NCBI GenBank assembly: GCA_947483545.1
Contig: CANKNP010000003.1
Location: 1 to 45,502 of the forward strand
Direction: 5' to 3'
Length of the DNA stretch: 45,502 nt
DNA from: Deltaproteobacteria bacterium
GTDB lineage: Bacteria; Myxococcota; UBA796; SXON01
In this document: positions 8,136 through 15,602 of the stretch, piece after piece
Numbering within the stretch: the first letter of the stretch is position 1
Layout: each line of letters opens with the position of its first letter
Translations under genes and position numbers: made by a program
Notes under the pieces: generated by a model
Database searches by the model: none
Told to the model about the DNA's origin: nothing
The model's input: only the letters and a program-made list of their open reading frames with translations

Positions 8136-9797
8136 CTACCCCGTCAGCCCCCGCGGAGGTTTTCCATCCCGGATCAACCGCACCGCTTGGTGGGCAAATC
8201 GGCGGGTCAAGCGCTCTTGCAGGGAGCAGGCCAGGAACCGGGCAACACCGCGCAGGGGGGTCAGATCCCCCAGGTGGGTCGCCTCCTCCTCGGCCGCCAC
8301 GAGGGTTTTCACATGGTGGGCGTAGAACACCGGCCGCACGGCATGCCCTTCGAGCACGAATTGCCGCATCACATCTACGTCCCCGAGGCAGGTGACGCTC
8401 GCGGCGGCACCCTCGGCATCGCCGGATCTCAGGGCCCTCGCCAGATCGCCGGCGGCGCCCGGCGGCAGCTCCGCCAGATCCAAGGCTTTGGCCAGGTTCA
8501 CAAAATGCGCCGCCATCAACACGAGCCGCGCACACTCTGGATCGGCCCAGCGCGCAACCGCCCGCCGGACCGCGTTCACGGTGGTCAGGCGATGCGTGAC
8601 GTCCAGCCAACCCTCCTCCAGGGTCGGGTCGGAGTCGTGCGAGGGGTCGAAGCGGACCAGGCGAACGGAGGACGCATGCGAGAGGGCGTCCACAACCGCG
8701 CCCCAATGGCCATCGCAAAGGGCGGTGAGCACGGCATCGAAGCAGGCGCCAGGGCTGCCGTGCGCGATGATCTCCGCCAGCTCAGCGGCCACCGCACCCC
8801 GAGGGTTCCCGCAGAACTCCCTGGACCGGCGGATCCGCTCGGCGGCACCCGCGCATCGCTTCCGAAATCCGGCCCAGGGCGGCAGCGTGTCCTCTCGCGT
8901 GCCGTTGGCAATGCCGTAGATCATCGTGCCGAGCAGCGCGTCGAGGGTTTGGGCGTCGGGCGACGCAGCGTCCCAGAGGTCGAACAGCTTGCCGATGTAG
9001 ATGAGATCGTGGCCAAAATCGAGAAAATGGTCCGTGACAAGTGGGTAAAGCGTGGTCTCCCACGCCTCTCGGCTTCCCCCCGAGGCCACCATCCCCCGGA
9101 TGATCGCCTCTGCCCCCACGGCGTCCTCCTTCTCCACCCTTCGTCGCAGCTCCGCCCGACTGGCGGGCTCCTCCGGGCTGGCCGACTCTGCCCCAGGGCG
9201 GGTCCGAACGGGCAGCCCGATCACGGTGCGCGCGCACAAATCCAGGCCCTCCGCGACCAGTTGGACGTTGTGCTCCAGCGCTTGCTCGCCCGGTCGGAGC
9301 CATCCCGCCAACGTGGCGCAGAGCGCCATGCCATGGCCGGGCCCGTACTCGCCCCGATCCGCGTCATAGACGGCGCCCCAGGCCAGGATCTCGGGCGCGG
9401 GGACCCCCGCAGAGAGCAATCGGGCCACCTCCCGCGCGATCCGCGACTGCTGGTGCCTCGCCATCGCCTGAGAGAGGGAGGCCCACGCTGCGGGGACGTC
9501 GATCCCCACGGACCTCTGCACCTCGATCATGCCGTCCACGACGCGCACTTCGTGGGTCCGTACGGCCTCCTCCCCCATGACACAGGCGCCGTTCGTGATG
9601 TCAAACTTGAAGTTGTGCCACGAGCAGGTGAGCAGCTTGCCGCAGAGCTGACCCTGAACCAGCGGATAGCCCTGGTGAGGACAGGCATTGTCGAGGGAGT
9701 GCAGCTCGCCTTCGGCCGCGTGGATGACCAAGACGCCGTCGCGGGCCTTCATGGCGCCGGGCGGCAGGTCGGCGAGCGGGAGGAGGGGGGTGAACAT
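8136..9797 (-). CDS. Rieske [2Fe-2S] protein fused to an uncharacterised helical domain
   Basis: A 553-residue protein. Residues 1-96 form a Rieske domain with complete cluster ligands: CPH at C39/H41 and CSWH at C58/H61. There is no signal peptide or membrane anchor, so it is cytoplasmic. The remaining ~440 residues are mostly helical and not a Rieske oxygenase catalytic domain. They contain recurring His-bearing helices, notably TDHFLDFGHDLIY (H257, H263), AAHFVNL and FYAHH, which could bind a metal or cofactor. Its ATG overlaps the stop of the NCS1 permease gene (TGATG), so the two are co-translated, and a cytosine deaminase gene lies just beyond. This suggests a redox step on a nucleobase or its product. 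Function is unknown; the fusion partner vaguely recalls questin-oxidase-like helical proteins, without firm support. Confidence 0.8.
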   Translation of the reverse strand: MFTPLLPLADLPPGAMKARDGVLVIHAAEGELHSLDNACPHQGYPLVQGQLCGKLLTCSWHNFKFDITNGACVMGEEAVRTHEVRVVDGMIEVQRSVGIDVPAAWASLSQAMARHQQSRIAREVARLLSAGVPAPEILAWGAVYDADRGEYGPGHGMALCATLAGWLRPGEQALEHNVQLVAEGLDLCARTVIGLPVRTRPGAESASPEEPASRAELRRRVEKEDAVGAEAIIRGMVASGGSREAWETTLYPLVTDHFLDFGHDLIYIGKLFDLWDAASPDAQTLDALLGTMIYGIANGTREDTLPPWAGFRKRCAGAAERIRRSREFCGNPRGAVAAELAEIIAHGSPGACFDAVLTALCDGHWGAVVDALSHASSVRLVRFDPSHDSDPTLEEGWLDVTHRLTTVNAVRRAVARWADPECARLVLMAAHFVNLAKALDLAELPPGAAGDLARALRSGDAEGAAASVTCLGDVDVMRQFVLEGHAVRPVFYAHHVKTLVAAEEEATHLGDLTPLRGVARFLACSLQERLTRRFAHQAVRLIRDGKPPRGLTG

Positions 9798-11338
9798 CAC
9801 ACTTTCCGCGGCATCGCCTTCGAGCCAACGACGTAGATCGCGGCCGACACGAACACGCCCGTGAACCAGGCGTAGGGGTAGAGCTCCGCGAAGATCGCGG
9901 GGACCTCCGCCAAGAAGTGCGTGCTCTTGAGGAACCCGGGCACGTTGGGCAGGATCCCCACCACGAGCGCGACCATCGCCACCGGGTTCACGCTCCCGTA
10001 TCGACCGCCCTCCCTGTACAAATCGGGCACGTCCAACACCGTCTTGCGGACGATCCAGTAGTCGGCGATCAGGATGCCGGCGATGGGCCCGAGCAGCGCC
10101 GAATACCCGATCAGCCAATCGAAAATGTACGCTTCCGGGCTGGAGAGCAGCTTCCAAGGCAGGATGAGGATGCCGAAGATCCCGGTGATGAGCCCGCCGG
10201 TCGTGAACGAGATGTATTTGGGTGCGAGGTTCGCAAAATCGTTCGCGGGGCTGATCACGTTCGCCGCAATGTTGACGGACAACGTGGCAATCCCAACGCC
10301 GAGGAGCGCGAGAACGGCGACGGCGATGCGCATGGCGTCCGAGGACAAGAGCGGCTCGGTAAGCCCTGCCGGCGTAGCGGACGACGTGATCTGCGAGAGG
10401 ATGAAGACGGGGTCCCAGAGCTTGGCCACGGGCACGCCCTGGAGGATCTTGGCAGACGCGCTGGTGACCACGAGGCCCATCGCGGAGAACGCGATCATCG
10501 TCGTCGGCAGGCCCAGGGTCTGGCCGACCATCTGCTCCCGTTGGCTCCTTCCGTAGCGCGTGAAGTCGGGGATGTTCAACGACAAGGTCGCCCAGAAGCC
10601 GATCATGCCCGTCAGGCTCGGGATGAAGACCTTCCAGAAATCCCCGACCGTCTCAAACTTGGAGGGTTCGGTCAGCAGGTCGCCGACGCCCCCCGCGCGG
10701 TTCACGACCCAGAGGAGCAATAATCCCGCCATCACCAGCACGATCGGCGCCGCCCAGTTCTCAAACACCCGAACGGCGTTCATTCCCCGGTAGATGATCA
10801 CGATGTTCAGCACCCAGAAGAGCATGAAGGTGATCGCGCTCGGGAGCGTGAGTCCGGTGAAGGTCCAGCCGTTGCCAAGCAGGCCGTAGTCGGGCCAGAT
10901 CGCCTCGATGAACGTGCGGAGCGCCTCCCCCCCGATGAACGTCTGGATCCCGAACCATCCGCACGCCACGCCAGCGCGAAGCAGCGCCGGCACATTGGCG
11001 CCGACCGTGCCGAACGAGGCACGGGCAAACACCGGAAAAGGGATCCCGTAGCGCGTCCCGGCGTGCGCATTCAGCAGGATCGGGATCAACACGATGATGT
11101 TGGCGAGGCCGATGGTCATCAGCGCCTGCCACCAGTTCATGCCGACCGCGATCAGCCCGCCGGCCATCATGTAGGTCGGGATGCAGTGCGCCATCGAGAT
11201 CCACAGCGCGGCAAAATTGTAGGTGGTCCACACCCGCCGGGCCTCGGGGACAGGCGCCAGGTCGGCGCTGAAGAGGGGGCTGTCGGCCAGATCCGCGGGG
11301 AGGCCCTCAAGGGCCTCTTTCAAGGAGACTTCATGCAC
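9797..11338 (-). CDS. NCS1-family nucleobase/hydantoin:cation symporter
   Basis: About 513 residues with ~12 hydrophobic segments, matching the NCS1 family (CodB, Mhp1, PucI, FurE). Characteristic segments include SMAHCIPTYMMAGGL, GIPFPVFARASFG, and GWFGIQTF, where the Trp and Gln correspond to substrate-contacting residues of Mhp1. ANVISPANDF carries the later Asn position. The protein imports a nucleobase, hydantoin or allantoin with Na+ or H+. The GTG at 11338 is chosen because the upstream extension is low-complexity and runs through the repeat array. It is translationally coupled to the Rieske fusion gene and divergent from the codA-like deaminase, pointing to cytosine or a related pyrimidine as substrate (inference). 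Confidence 0.9.
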   Translation of the reverse strand: MHEVSLKEALEGLPADLADSPLFSADLAPVPEARRVWTTYNFAALWISMAHCIPTYMMAGGLIAVGMNWWQALMTIGLANIIVLIPILLNAHAGTRYGIPFPVFARASFGTVGANVPALLRAGVACGWFGIQTFIGGEALRTFIEAIWPDYGLLGNGWTFTGLTLPSAITFMLFWVLNIVIIYRGMNAVRVFENWAAPIVLVMAGLLLLWVVNRAGGVGDLLTEPSKFETVGDFWKVFIPSLTGMIGFWATLSLNIPDFTRYGRSQREQMVGQTLGLPTTMIAFSAMGLVVTSASAKILQGVPVAKLWDPVFILSQITSSATPAGLTEPLLSSDAMRIAVAVLALLGVGIATLSVNIAANVISPANDFANLAPKYISFTTGGLITGIFGILILPWKLLSSPEAYIFDWLIGYSALLGPIAGILIADYWIVRKTVLDVPDLYREGGRYGSVNPVAMVALVVGILPNVPGFLKSTHFLAEVPAIFAELYPYAWFTGVFVSAAIYVVGSKAMPRKV

Positions 11339-11457
11339 ATGGACACCGATGAACGGCGGGGTTGTACCACAGTTGGAGAGGAGCCGGGCGGCTCGAAGCC
11401 CCAGGCCGCGCCGCCGACTATGTCCGTGAAACGCCGCTGAATTCCGGGCGGGCCGCC

Positions 11458-11541
11458 ATGAGAGCAACAGCGGCCCGCCTTTGCTCTCATGAGAACAAGA
11501 GCGGCCCGCCTTTACTCTCATGAGAGCAACAGCGGCCCGCG
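11458..11541. repeat. 31-bp tandem repeat array between divergent permease and deaminase genes
   Basis: Units start at 11458, 11489 and 11520, a strict 31-bp period, with the third copy partial. Each begins ATGAGAGCAAC or a near variant and contains GCGGCCCGC. The first unit is bounded by inverted arms ATGAGAGCAA (11458-11467) and TTGCTCTCAT (11481-11490), so units can form stem-loops or bind a dimeric regulator. The array sits in the only non-coding space between the two divergent transcripts. Confidence 0.8.
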
Positions 11542-11605
11542 CTTCAACCGCGCTTCAACCACTCTGCCGATTTTCGGATACCACCCGCCTCTCCCCGGAG
11601 CGCAT

Positions 11606-12784
11606 GTGTTGTTCAAGGCGGTACTGGTGAACGGTCGTTCCCAGGATGTGCTGGTTCGCAGTGGCAAGATCGCGGAGATCGCACCCCCGCGCTCGCTGGT
11701 GCCGACGCCGGACGAGGCCGTGATCGAAGGCGGGCTGCTGACCCCGCCGAACGCCGAGCCCCACGTTCACCTCGACGCCGTGCTGCTTGGCGCGCGGGTG
11801 CCGAACCGTTCCGGGACCCTGCGGGAGGGCATCGCGAACTGGGCCAGCCTGCGTGCGGGGCTGACGCGTGAGGACGTGCTGAGCCGGGCTCGGGAGGTGG
11901 TCAGCTGGTACCGGGACCATGGCACGTTGCGGATCCGCACGCATGTGGACACCGGGTCGAGGGTGGCGGTGGAGGCCCTGTTGGAGCTGCGGGCCGAGCT
12001 TGCGGGACAGGTGGAGATCCAGGTGGTCGCCTTCCCGCAGGAGGGCATCCTCCGGGCGCCCGGCAGGCGGGAAGCCTGGGAGGAAGCCGTACAGTTGGGG
12101 TGCGACGCAGTGGGAGCGATCCCCCACTTCGAGCGGACGACGGAGGAGGGCTGGCGCTCGGTGCGGCTGGCGTTCGACCTTGCCGAGAAGTTTGGGAAAT
12201 TCCTGGATTTTCACTGCGATGAGACGGACGACCCGGGGAGCCGGAACCTGGAGGTGGTCTGCGCCGAGACCATCGATCGGGGCCTTGGCGGGCGCGTCGT
12301 GGCGGGTCACTGCACGGCGATGCACAGCTACCCGAACCCGTACGCGGCGAAGGTCTGCGAGTTGGTGGCGACGGCCGGCGTGCAGGTCATCTGCAACCCG
12401 CTCGACAACGTGGTATTGCAGGGGAGGTACGACAACTATCCGCGACGAAGGGGGATTACGCGGGTCGATGAGCTGTGGCGGGCCGGCGCTTCGGTGGGCA
12501 TCGGCCACGACTCGGTCATGGACCCCTGGTACCGACTCGGCACCGCGAACCTGCTGGATGCCGCCTACATGCTGGTTCATGTGGCACAGCTCACCGGCGA
12601 GGACGAGCTGCGCCGGGTTTTCCACACCCTCTCCACGGCGAACCACCTCCCCTTCGGCGGGCCTCCGCGAATCGAAGCCGGCGCGCCCGCGACCCTCCTT
12701 TGGTACGCCGCTACCGACGAGTTCGAAGCCCTCCGCACGCGGGCGAAGCCCAGGGTCTTTCACGCTTCGACGAGTTATCCCTAA
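11606..12784 (+). CDS. codA: Cytosine deaminase (CodA-type amidohydrolase)
   Basis: A 392-residue metal-dependent amidohydrolase that deaminates cytosine to uracil in pyrimidine salvage. Similarity to E. coli CodA is clear throughout: EPHVHLD (metal HxH), RTHVD, VAFPQEGIL, GAIPHFE, DFHCDETDD (His ligand and catalytic Glu), GHCTAMHSY, LQGRYDNYPRRRGITRV and GHDSVMDPWY (Asp ligand). Several of these also discriminate CodA from more distant amidohydrolases. The GTG at 11606 is chosen for its GGAG ribosome-binding site 6 bp upstream; the longer reading starts inside the tandem repeats and is probably not translated. The divergent NCS1 permease and Rieske fusion suggest a cytosine (or isocytosine-like) uptake and breakdown unit. 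Confidence 0.93.
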   Translation: MLFKAVLVNGRSQDVLVRSGKIAEIAPPRSLVPTPDEAVIEGGLLTPPNAEPHVHLDAVLLGARVPNRSGTLREGIANWASLRAGLTREDVLSRAREVVSWYRDHGTLRIRTHVDTGSRVAVEALLELRAELAGQVEIQVVAFPQEGILRAPGRREAWEEAVQLGCDAVGAIPHFERTTEEGWRSVRLAFDLAEKFGKFLDFHCDETDDPGSRNLEVVCAETIDRGLGGRVVAGHCTAMHSYPNPYAAKVCELVATAGVQVICNPLDNVVLQGRYDNYPRRRGITRVDELWRAGASVGIGHDSVMDPWYRLGTANLLDAAYMLVHVAQLTGEDELRRVFHTLSTANHLPFGGPPRIEAGAPATLLWYAATDEFEALRTRAKPRVFHASTSYP

Positions 12785-12932
12785 AACCTGCCAATTCTGG
12801 CGATATTCAATTTGGCGGGCGACCGGTTGCCCCTCCCCCCCATCCGGTGCTACCCTCCGGTCCCTGAGTGAACCGCTGCGCGCCCTGCTCTCCTCTGTCG
12901 AACAACTCCTGCATCACCGATGGGCCCGCGGG

Positions 12933-14975
12933 GTGTTTTTTGCCCTGGTCGCGATTCCGGCGCTGGTGTTTGCGACCGTCGACCTTCCGCTCGGCGTGCA
13001 TTGGCTGCTCTGCGCTTGCCTCATGGCCCTCGGCTATTGGATCGCCACTCGTCACACGGACCTACGCCTCGCGCTCGTCTACATCTCCGCCGCGGCCTCC
13101 CTTCGCTACATCTATTGGCGGCTGGAGTACACGCTCAGCCTCGACGCACCGCTGGATCTGGCCCTGGCCTGGGCCTTGTTCGCCGCCGAGGCCTACGGAA
13201 TCAGCGTGCTTTTGTGCGGCTATTTTCAAACGATGCTGCTGCGTCCACGGCGGCCGGTCCCGCTCCCGGACGACACCTCGTTGTGGCCATGGGTCGATGT
13301 GCTCATCCCGACCTACGACGAGAGCCCGGAGCTCGTCCGTCGCACGCTCATCGGGGCGATCGCGATGAGCTATCCAAACAAGCGGATTCACCTGCTCGAC
13401 GACGGTCGACGCCCCGCGATGAAGGAGCTGTGCCAGTCGTTGGGGGTCGAGTACCGCGTCCGTGGGGACAACAAACACGCCAAGGCCGGAAACATCAACG
13501 CGGCGTTGGCGCGCACGCGCGGCGATCTGATCGCGATCTTCGACTGCGACCATGTGCCCGTCCGGAGCTTTCTGAACGTGACCGTGGGCCTGTTCATCCA
13601 AGACCCGAAGATGGCCCTGGTGCAGACGCCGCACCACTTCTACAACCCCGATCCGTTCGAGCGAAACCTGTGGTTGGAGGGGAGAATGCCCCCGGAGCAA
13701 CAGGTCTTTTACCACGCCGTTCAGATTGGGAACGACTTCTGGAATTCGGTGCTGTTCTGCGGCTCTTGCGCGGTGCTTCGACGTACGGCGCTGATGGGGG
13801 TCGGCGGGATCGCCCAAGAGACCGTGACGGAGGACGCTCACACCTCCATGCGGCTCGCGGCGGCGGGATGGAACTCCTCGTACCTGGACATTCCGCTGGC
13901 GGCGGGGCTGGCGACGGAGCGCTACGCCTTCCACGTCGCCCAGCGGATCCGCTGGGCGCGCGGCATGACCCAGATCCTGATGTTGGACAATCCCATCTTC
14001 AAGCGCGGGCTCTCGCTCCCCCAGCGAATCAATTACTTCAACGCCATCCAACACTTTCAGTTCGGCGTGCCGCGGATGATCTTCCTGATCGCGCCGATCG
14101 CCTACTTGATCTTCGGGATCCACCCCCTCGCCGCAACCCCCGGCGAGGTGCTGTCCTACGGCATTCCCCACATCTTTCTGAGCGTGCTCGGTGGCCTGGC
14201 GTGCGCACGGTCCATGCGGCACGCGTTCTGGGCCGAGGTCTACGAAGCCGCGCTGGCGCCGTTCACCGCGCTCGTGACCCTGCTCGCGCTCGTCGCCCCC
14301 CGCAAGGGCAAATTCAACGTGACAGTCAAGGGCAGCAGGCTCGACAAGGCCCGATTTGACTTCCAGCACGCGTTCCCAAACCTCGCACTGTTCGCGCTCG
14401 CCGTCCTCGCGGCCCTGATGGCGCCCGCGCGAATCCTGAACAGCCCCTTCGAGGCTGAGACCTTGGGGATCACGCTGGCTTTCAACGTCTTCAACATCTG
14501 CATTTTGATCACGGCCCTCGCGGTGGCGCTGGAGCGCCCTCAGCAGCGCGTTGAGCATCGCGTCCGGCGGCGGTTCGTCGCAGAAATTGAGACCGATGAA
14601 GGCGAGTTTATCATCACCCAAACCGTAGACCTGTGCGAGTCCGGGGCGCGGGTGAGCATCCCCGGTGGGGAGTGCCCGCCGAACGGAGGCTGGCTCCGCA
14701 TCGAGCGGTGGGACGGCTGGACCTCTCCCATGCGGTATACGGTGCAGAACGCGCCGCGCTCGGAGAAGGTTGATGGGGTCCCGGAGTTTGGACTTCGATT
14801 TCAAGGCCTGGACGAGCTGCAGCGCCGCTTGCTCGTCGAATTGATGTTCAGCGAGCCGGACAGTTGGAGTGTGCTTCCCTCTCCCTCGTCGCCCCTGATG
14901 GCCATGGGAAGCGTGCTGGGCTCCCCGTGGCGAGCGGCGCGGGCCACGTGGCGGCGCAGCCGCTCGACCGGATGA
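12933..14975 (+). CDS. bcsA: Cellulose synthase catalytic subunit BcsA with PilZ domain
   Basis: Inner-membrane processive GT2 enzyme polymerising UDP-glucose into beta-1,4-glucan. Hydrophobic segments precede and follow the catalytic domain. The motifs are in order: IPTYDES, LLDDG (about residue 156), FDCDH (DxD, about 203), VTEDAH (TED, about 297) and QRIRW (about 337). A C-terminal PilZ domain begins near residue 540 with an Arg-rich RxxxR segment, so c-di-GMP probably activates it. The second PilZ motif reads DLCESG, with Cys where Ser/Ala is usual. The first standard in-frame start is GTG at 12933, but sensible helix-like coding continues upstream to a CTG at 12864, so the true N-terminus may be longer. 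First gene of the bcs operon. Confidence 0.95.
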   Translation: MFFALVAIPALVFATVDLPLGVHWLLCACLMALGYWIATRHTDLRLALVYISAAASLRYIYWRLEYTLSLDAPLDLALAWALFAAEAYGISVLLCGYFQTMLLRPRRPVPLPDDTSLWPWVDVLIPTYDESPELVRRTLIGAIAMSYPNKRIHLLDDGRRPAMKELCQSLGVEYRVRGDNKHAKAGNINAALARTRGDLIAIFDCDHVPVRSFLNVTVGLFIQDPKMALVQTPHHFYNPDPFERNLWLEGRMPPEQQVFYHAVQIGNDFWNSVLFCGSCAVLRRTALMGVGGIAQETVTEDAHTSMRLAAAGWNSSYLDIPLAAGLATERYAFHVAQRIRWARGMTQILMLDNPIFKRGLSLPQRINYFNAIQHFQFGVPRMIFLIAPIAYLIFGIHPLAATPGEVLSYGIPHIFLSVLGGLACARSMRHAFWAEVYEAALAPFTALVTLLALVAPRKGKFNVTVKGSRLDKARFDFQHAFPNLALFALAVLAALMAPARILNSPFEAETLGITLAFNVFNICILITALAVALERPQQRVEHRVRRRFVAEIETDEGEFIITQTVDLCESGARVSIPGGECPPNGGWLRIERWDGWTSPMRYTVQNAPRSEKVDGVPEFGLRFQGLDELQRRLLVELMFSEPDSWSVLPSPSSPLMAMGSVLGSPWRAARATWRRSRSTG

Positions 14976-14993
14976 CCACATTGGCCCCTTACC

Positions 14994-15602
14994 ATGATTG
15001 ACCCGGACGACGGCATATGGCGCTGCGTCGTGTGTACCGCGGAGAACACGGACGACCATCAGGTCTGTCGGGTGTGTCGCGGCGATCCGTTCCAGGGCTC
15101 CTACCCGGAGCGCGCGCCCGAGGACACCCCCCCCCCCGTTCCTGCATGGCGGGTATACCCCTCGCTGGTTGTGATCCTCATCACCGGCATGTTGTTCGCG
15201 GACCTCTCGCCCGCGGCGACGCCCTGGGCGGCCGCGATCACGAGCGAAGGGCGCCCGAGCGCCGTCGGGGCCAATCGGGCAGATACGTTGCGGTCCGCAG
15301 GGACCGACCTGCTTGCTTTGACGGAAGAGCTGCGGTCAAGCACGGCCCGGGGCGTTCGCCCGTCGCCGACCTACAATTCTCGCCTCGGGTACGTCCGCTC
15401 CCGTTGGCAGCTTTACGGCGACATCGAGCGGTTCCCTCGGCTGCACGCCCAGGAGACCGCGCTGGCTGCCGGCTTTGAAGACCTCTCCTCCCTGGCGTTT
15501 CTCGCCGCGGAGAACCCCCTGGATCCGCGCGTCGCCCGCGGCCTCATGACCCTTACGAACCAACTGCAACAAGTCGAGGAATCCCTTTCGTATGCTCCCT
15601 GA
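14994..15602 (+). CDS. Membrane protein with RanBP2-type zinc finger, inside the bcs operon
   Basis: A 202-residue protein lying between bcsA and bcsB. The N-terminus follows the RanBP2 zinc-finger pattern exactly: W9, C11, C14, N18, C25, C28 (W-x-C-x2-C-x3-N-x6-C-x2-C). After a Pro-rich linker, one membrane segment spans about residues 52-72, with some 130 mainly helical residues beyond. The likely topology is zinc finger in the cytoplasm and C-terminus in the periplasm, though this is inferred. It starts 18 bp after bcsA and overlaps bcsB by 11 bp, so it is a true operon member. It resembles no known Bcs accessory subunit that I recognise (BcsD, E, F, G, Q, R). Confidence 0.75.
   Translation: MIDPDDGIWRCVVCTAENTDDHQVCRVCRGDPFQGSYPERAPEDTPPPVPAWRVYPSLVVILITGMLFADLSPAATPWAAAITSEGRPSAVGANRADTLRSAGTDLLALTEELRSSTARGVRPSPTYNSRLGYVRSRWQLYGDIERFPRLHAQETALAAGFEDLSSLAFLAAENPLDPRVARGLMTLTNQLQQVEESLSYAP

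Noticed and set aside
8187..9836. Plus-strand frame opposite the Rieske fusion gene
   Set aside because: The minus strand carries the intact Rieske motifs and a TGATG junction with the permease; the plus frame shows no family features.
9797..11521. Longer NCS1 permease starting near 11521
   Set aside because: The extra N-terminus reads through the intergenic tandem repeats and has no similarity to the family; GTG 11338 fits better.
11458..11541. Possible CRISPR array in the 31-bp repeats
   Set aside because: Units are directly adjacent with no unique spacers and there are no cas genes.
13062..15059. Long open frame antisense to bcsA
   Set aside because: The plus strand has all GT2 and PilZ motifs; the antisense product has no recognisable features.
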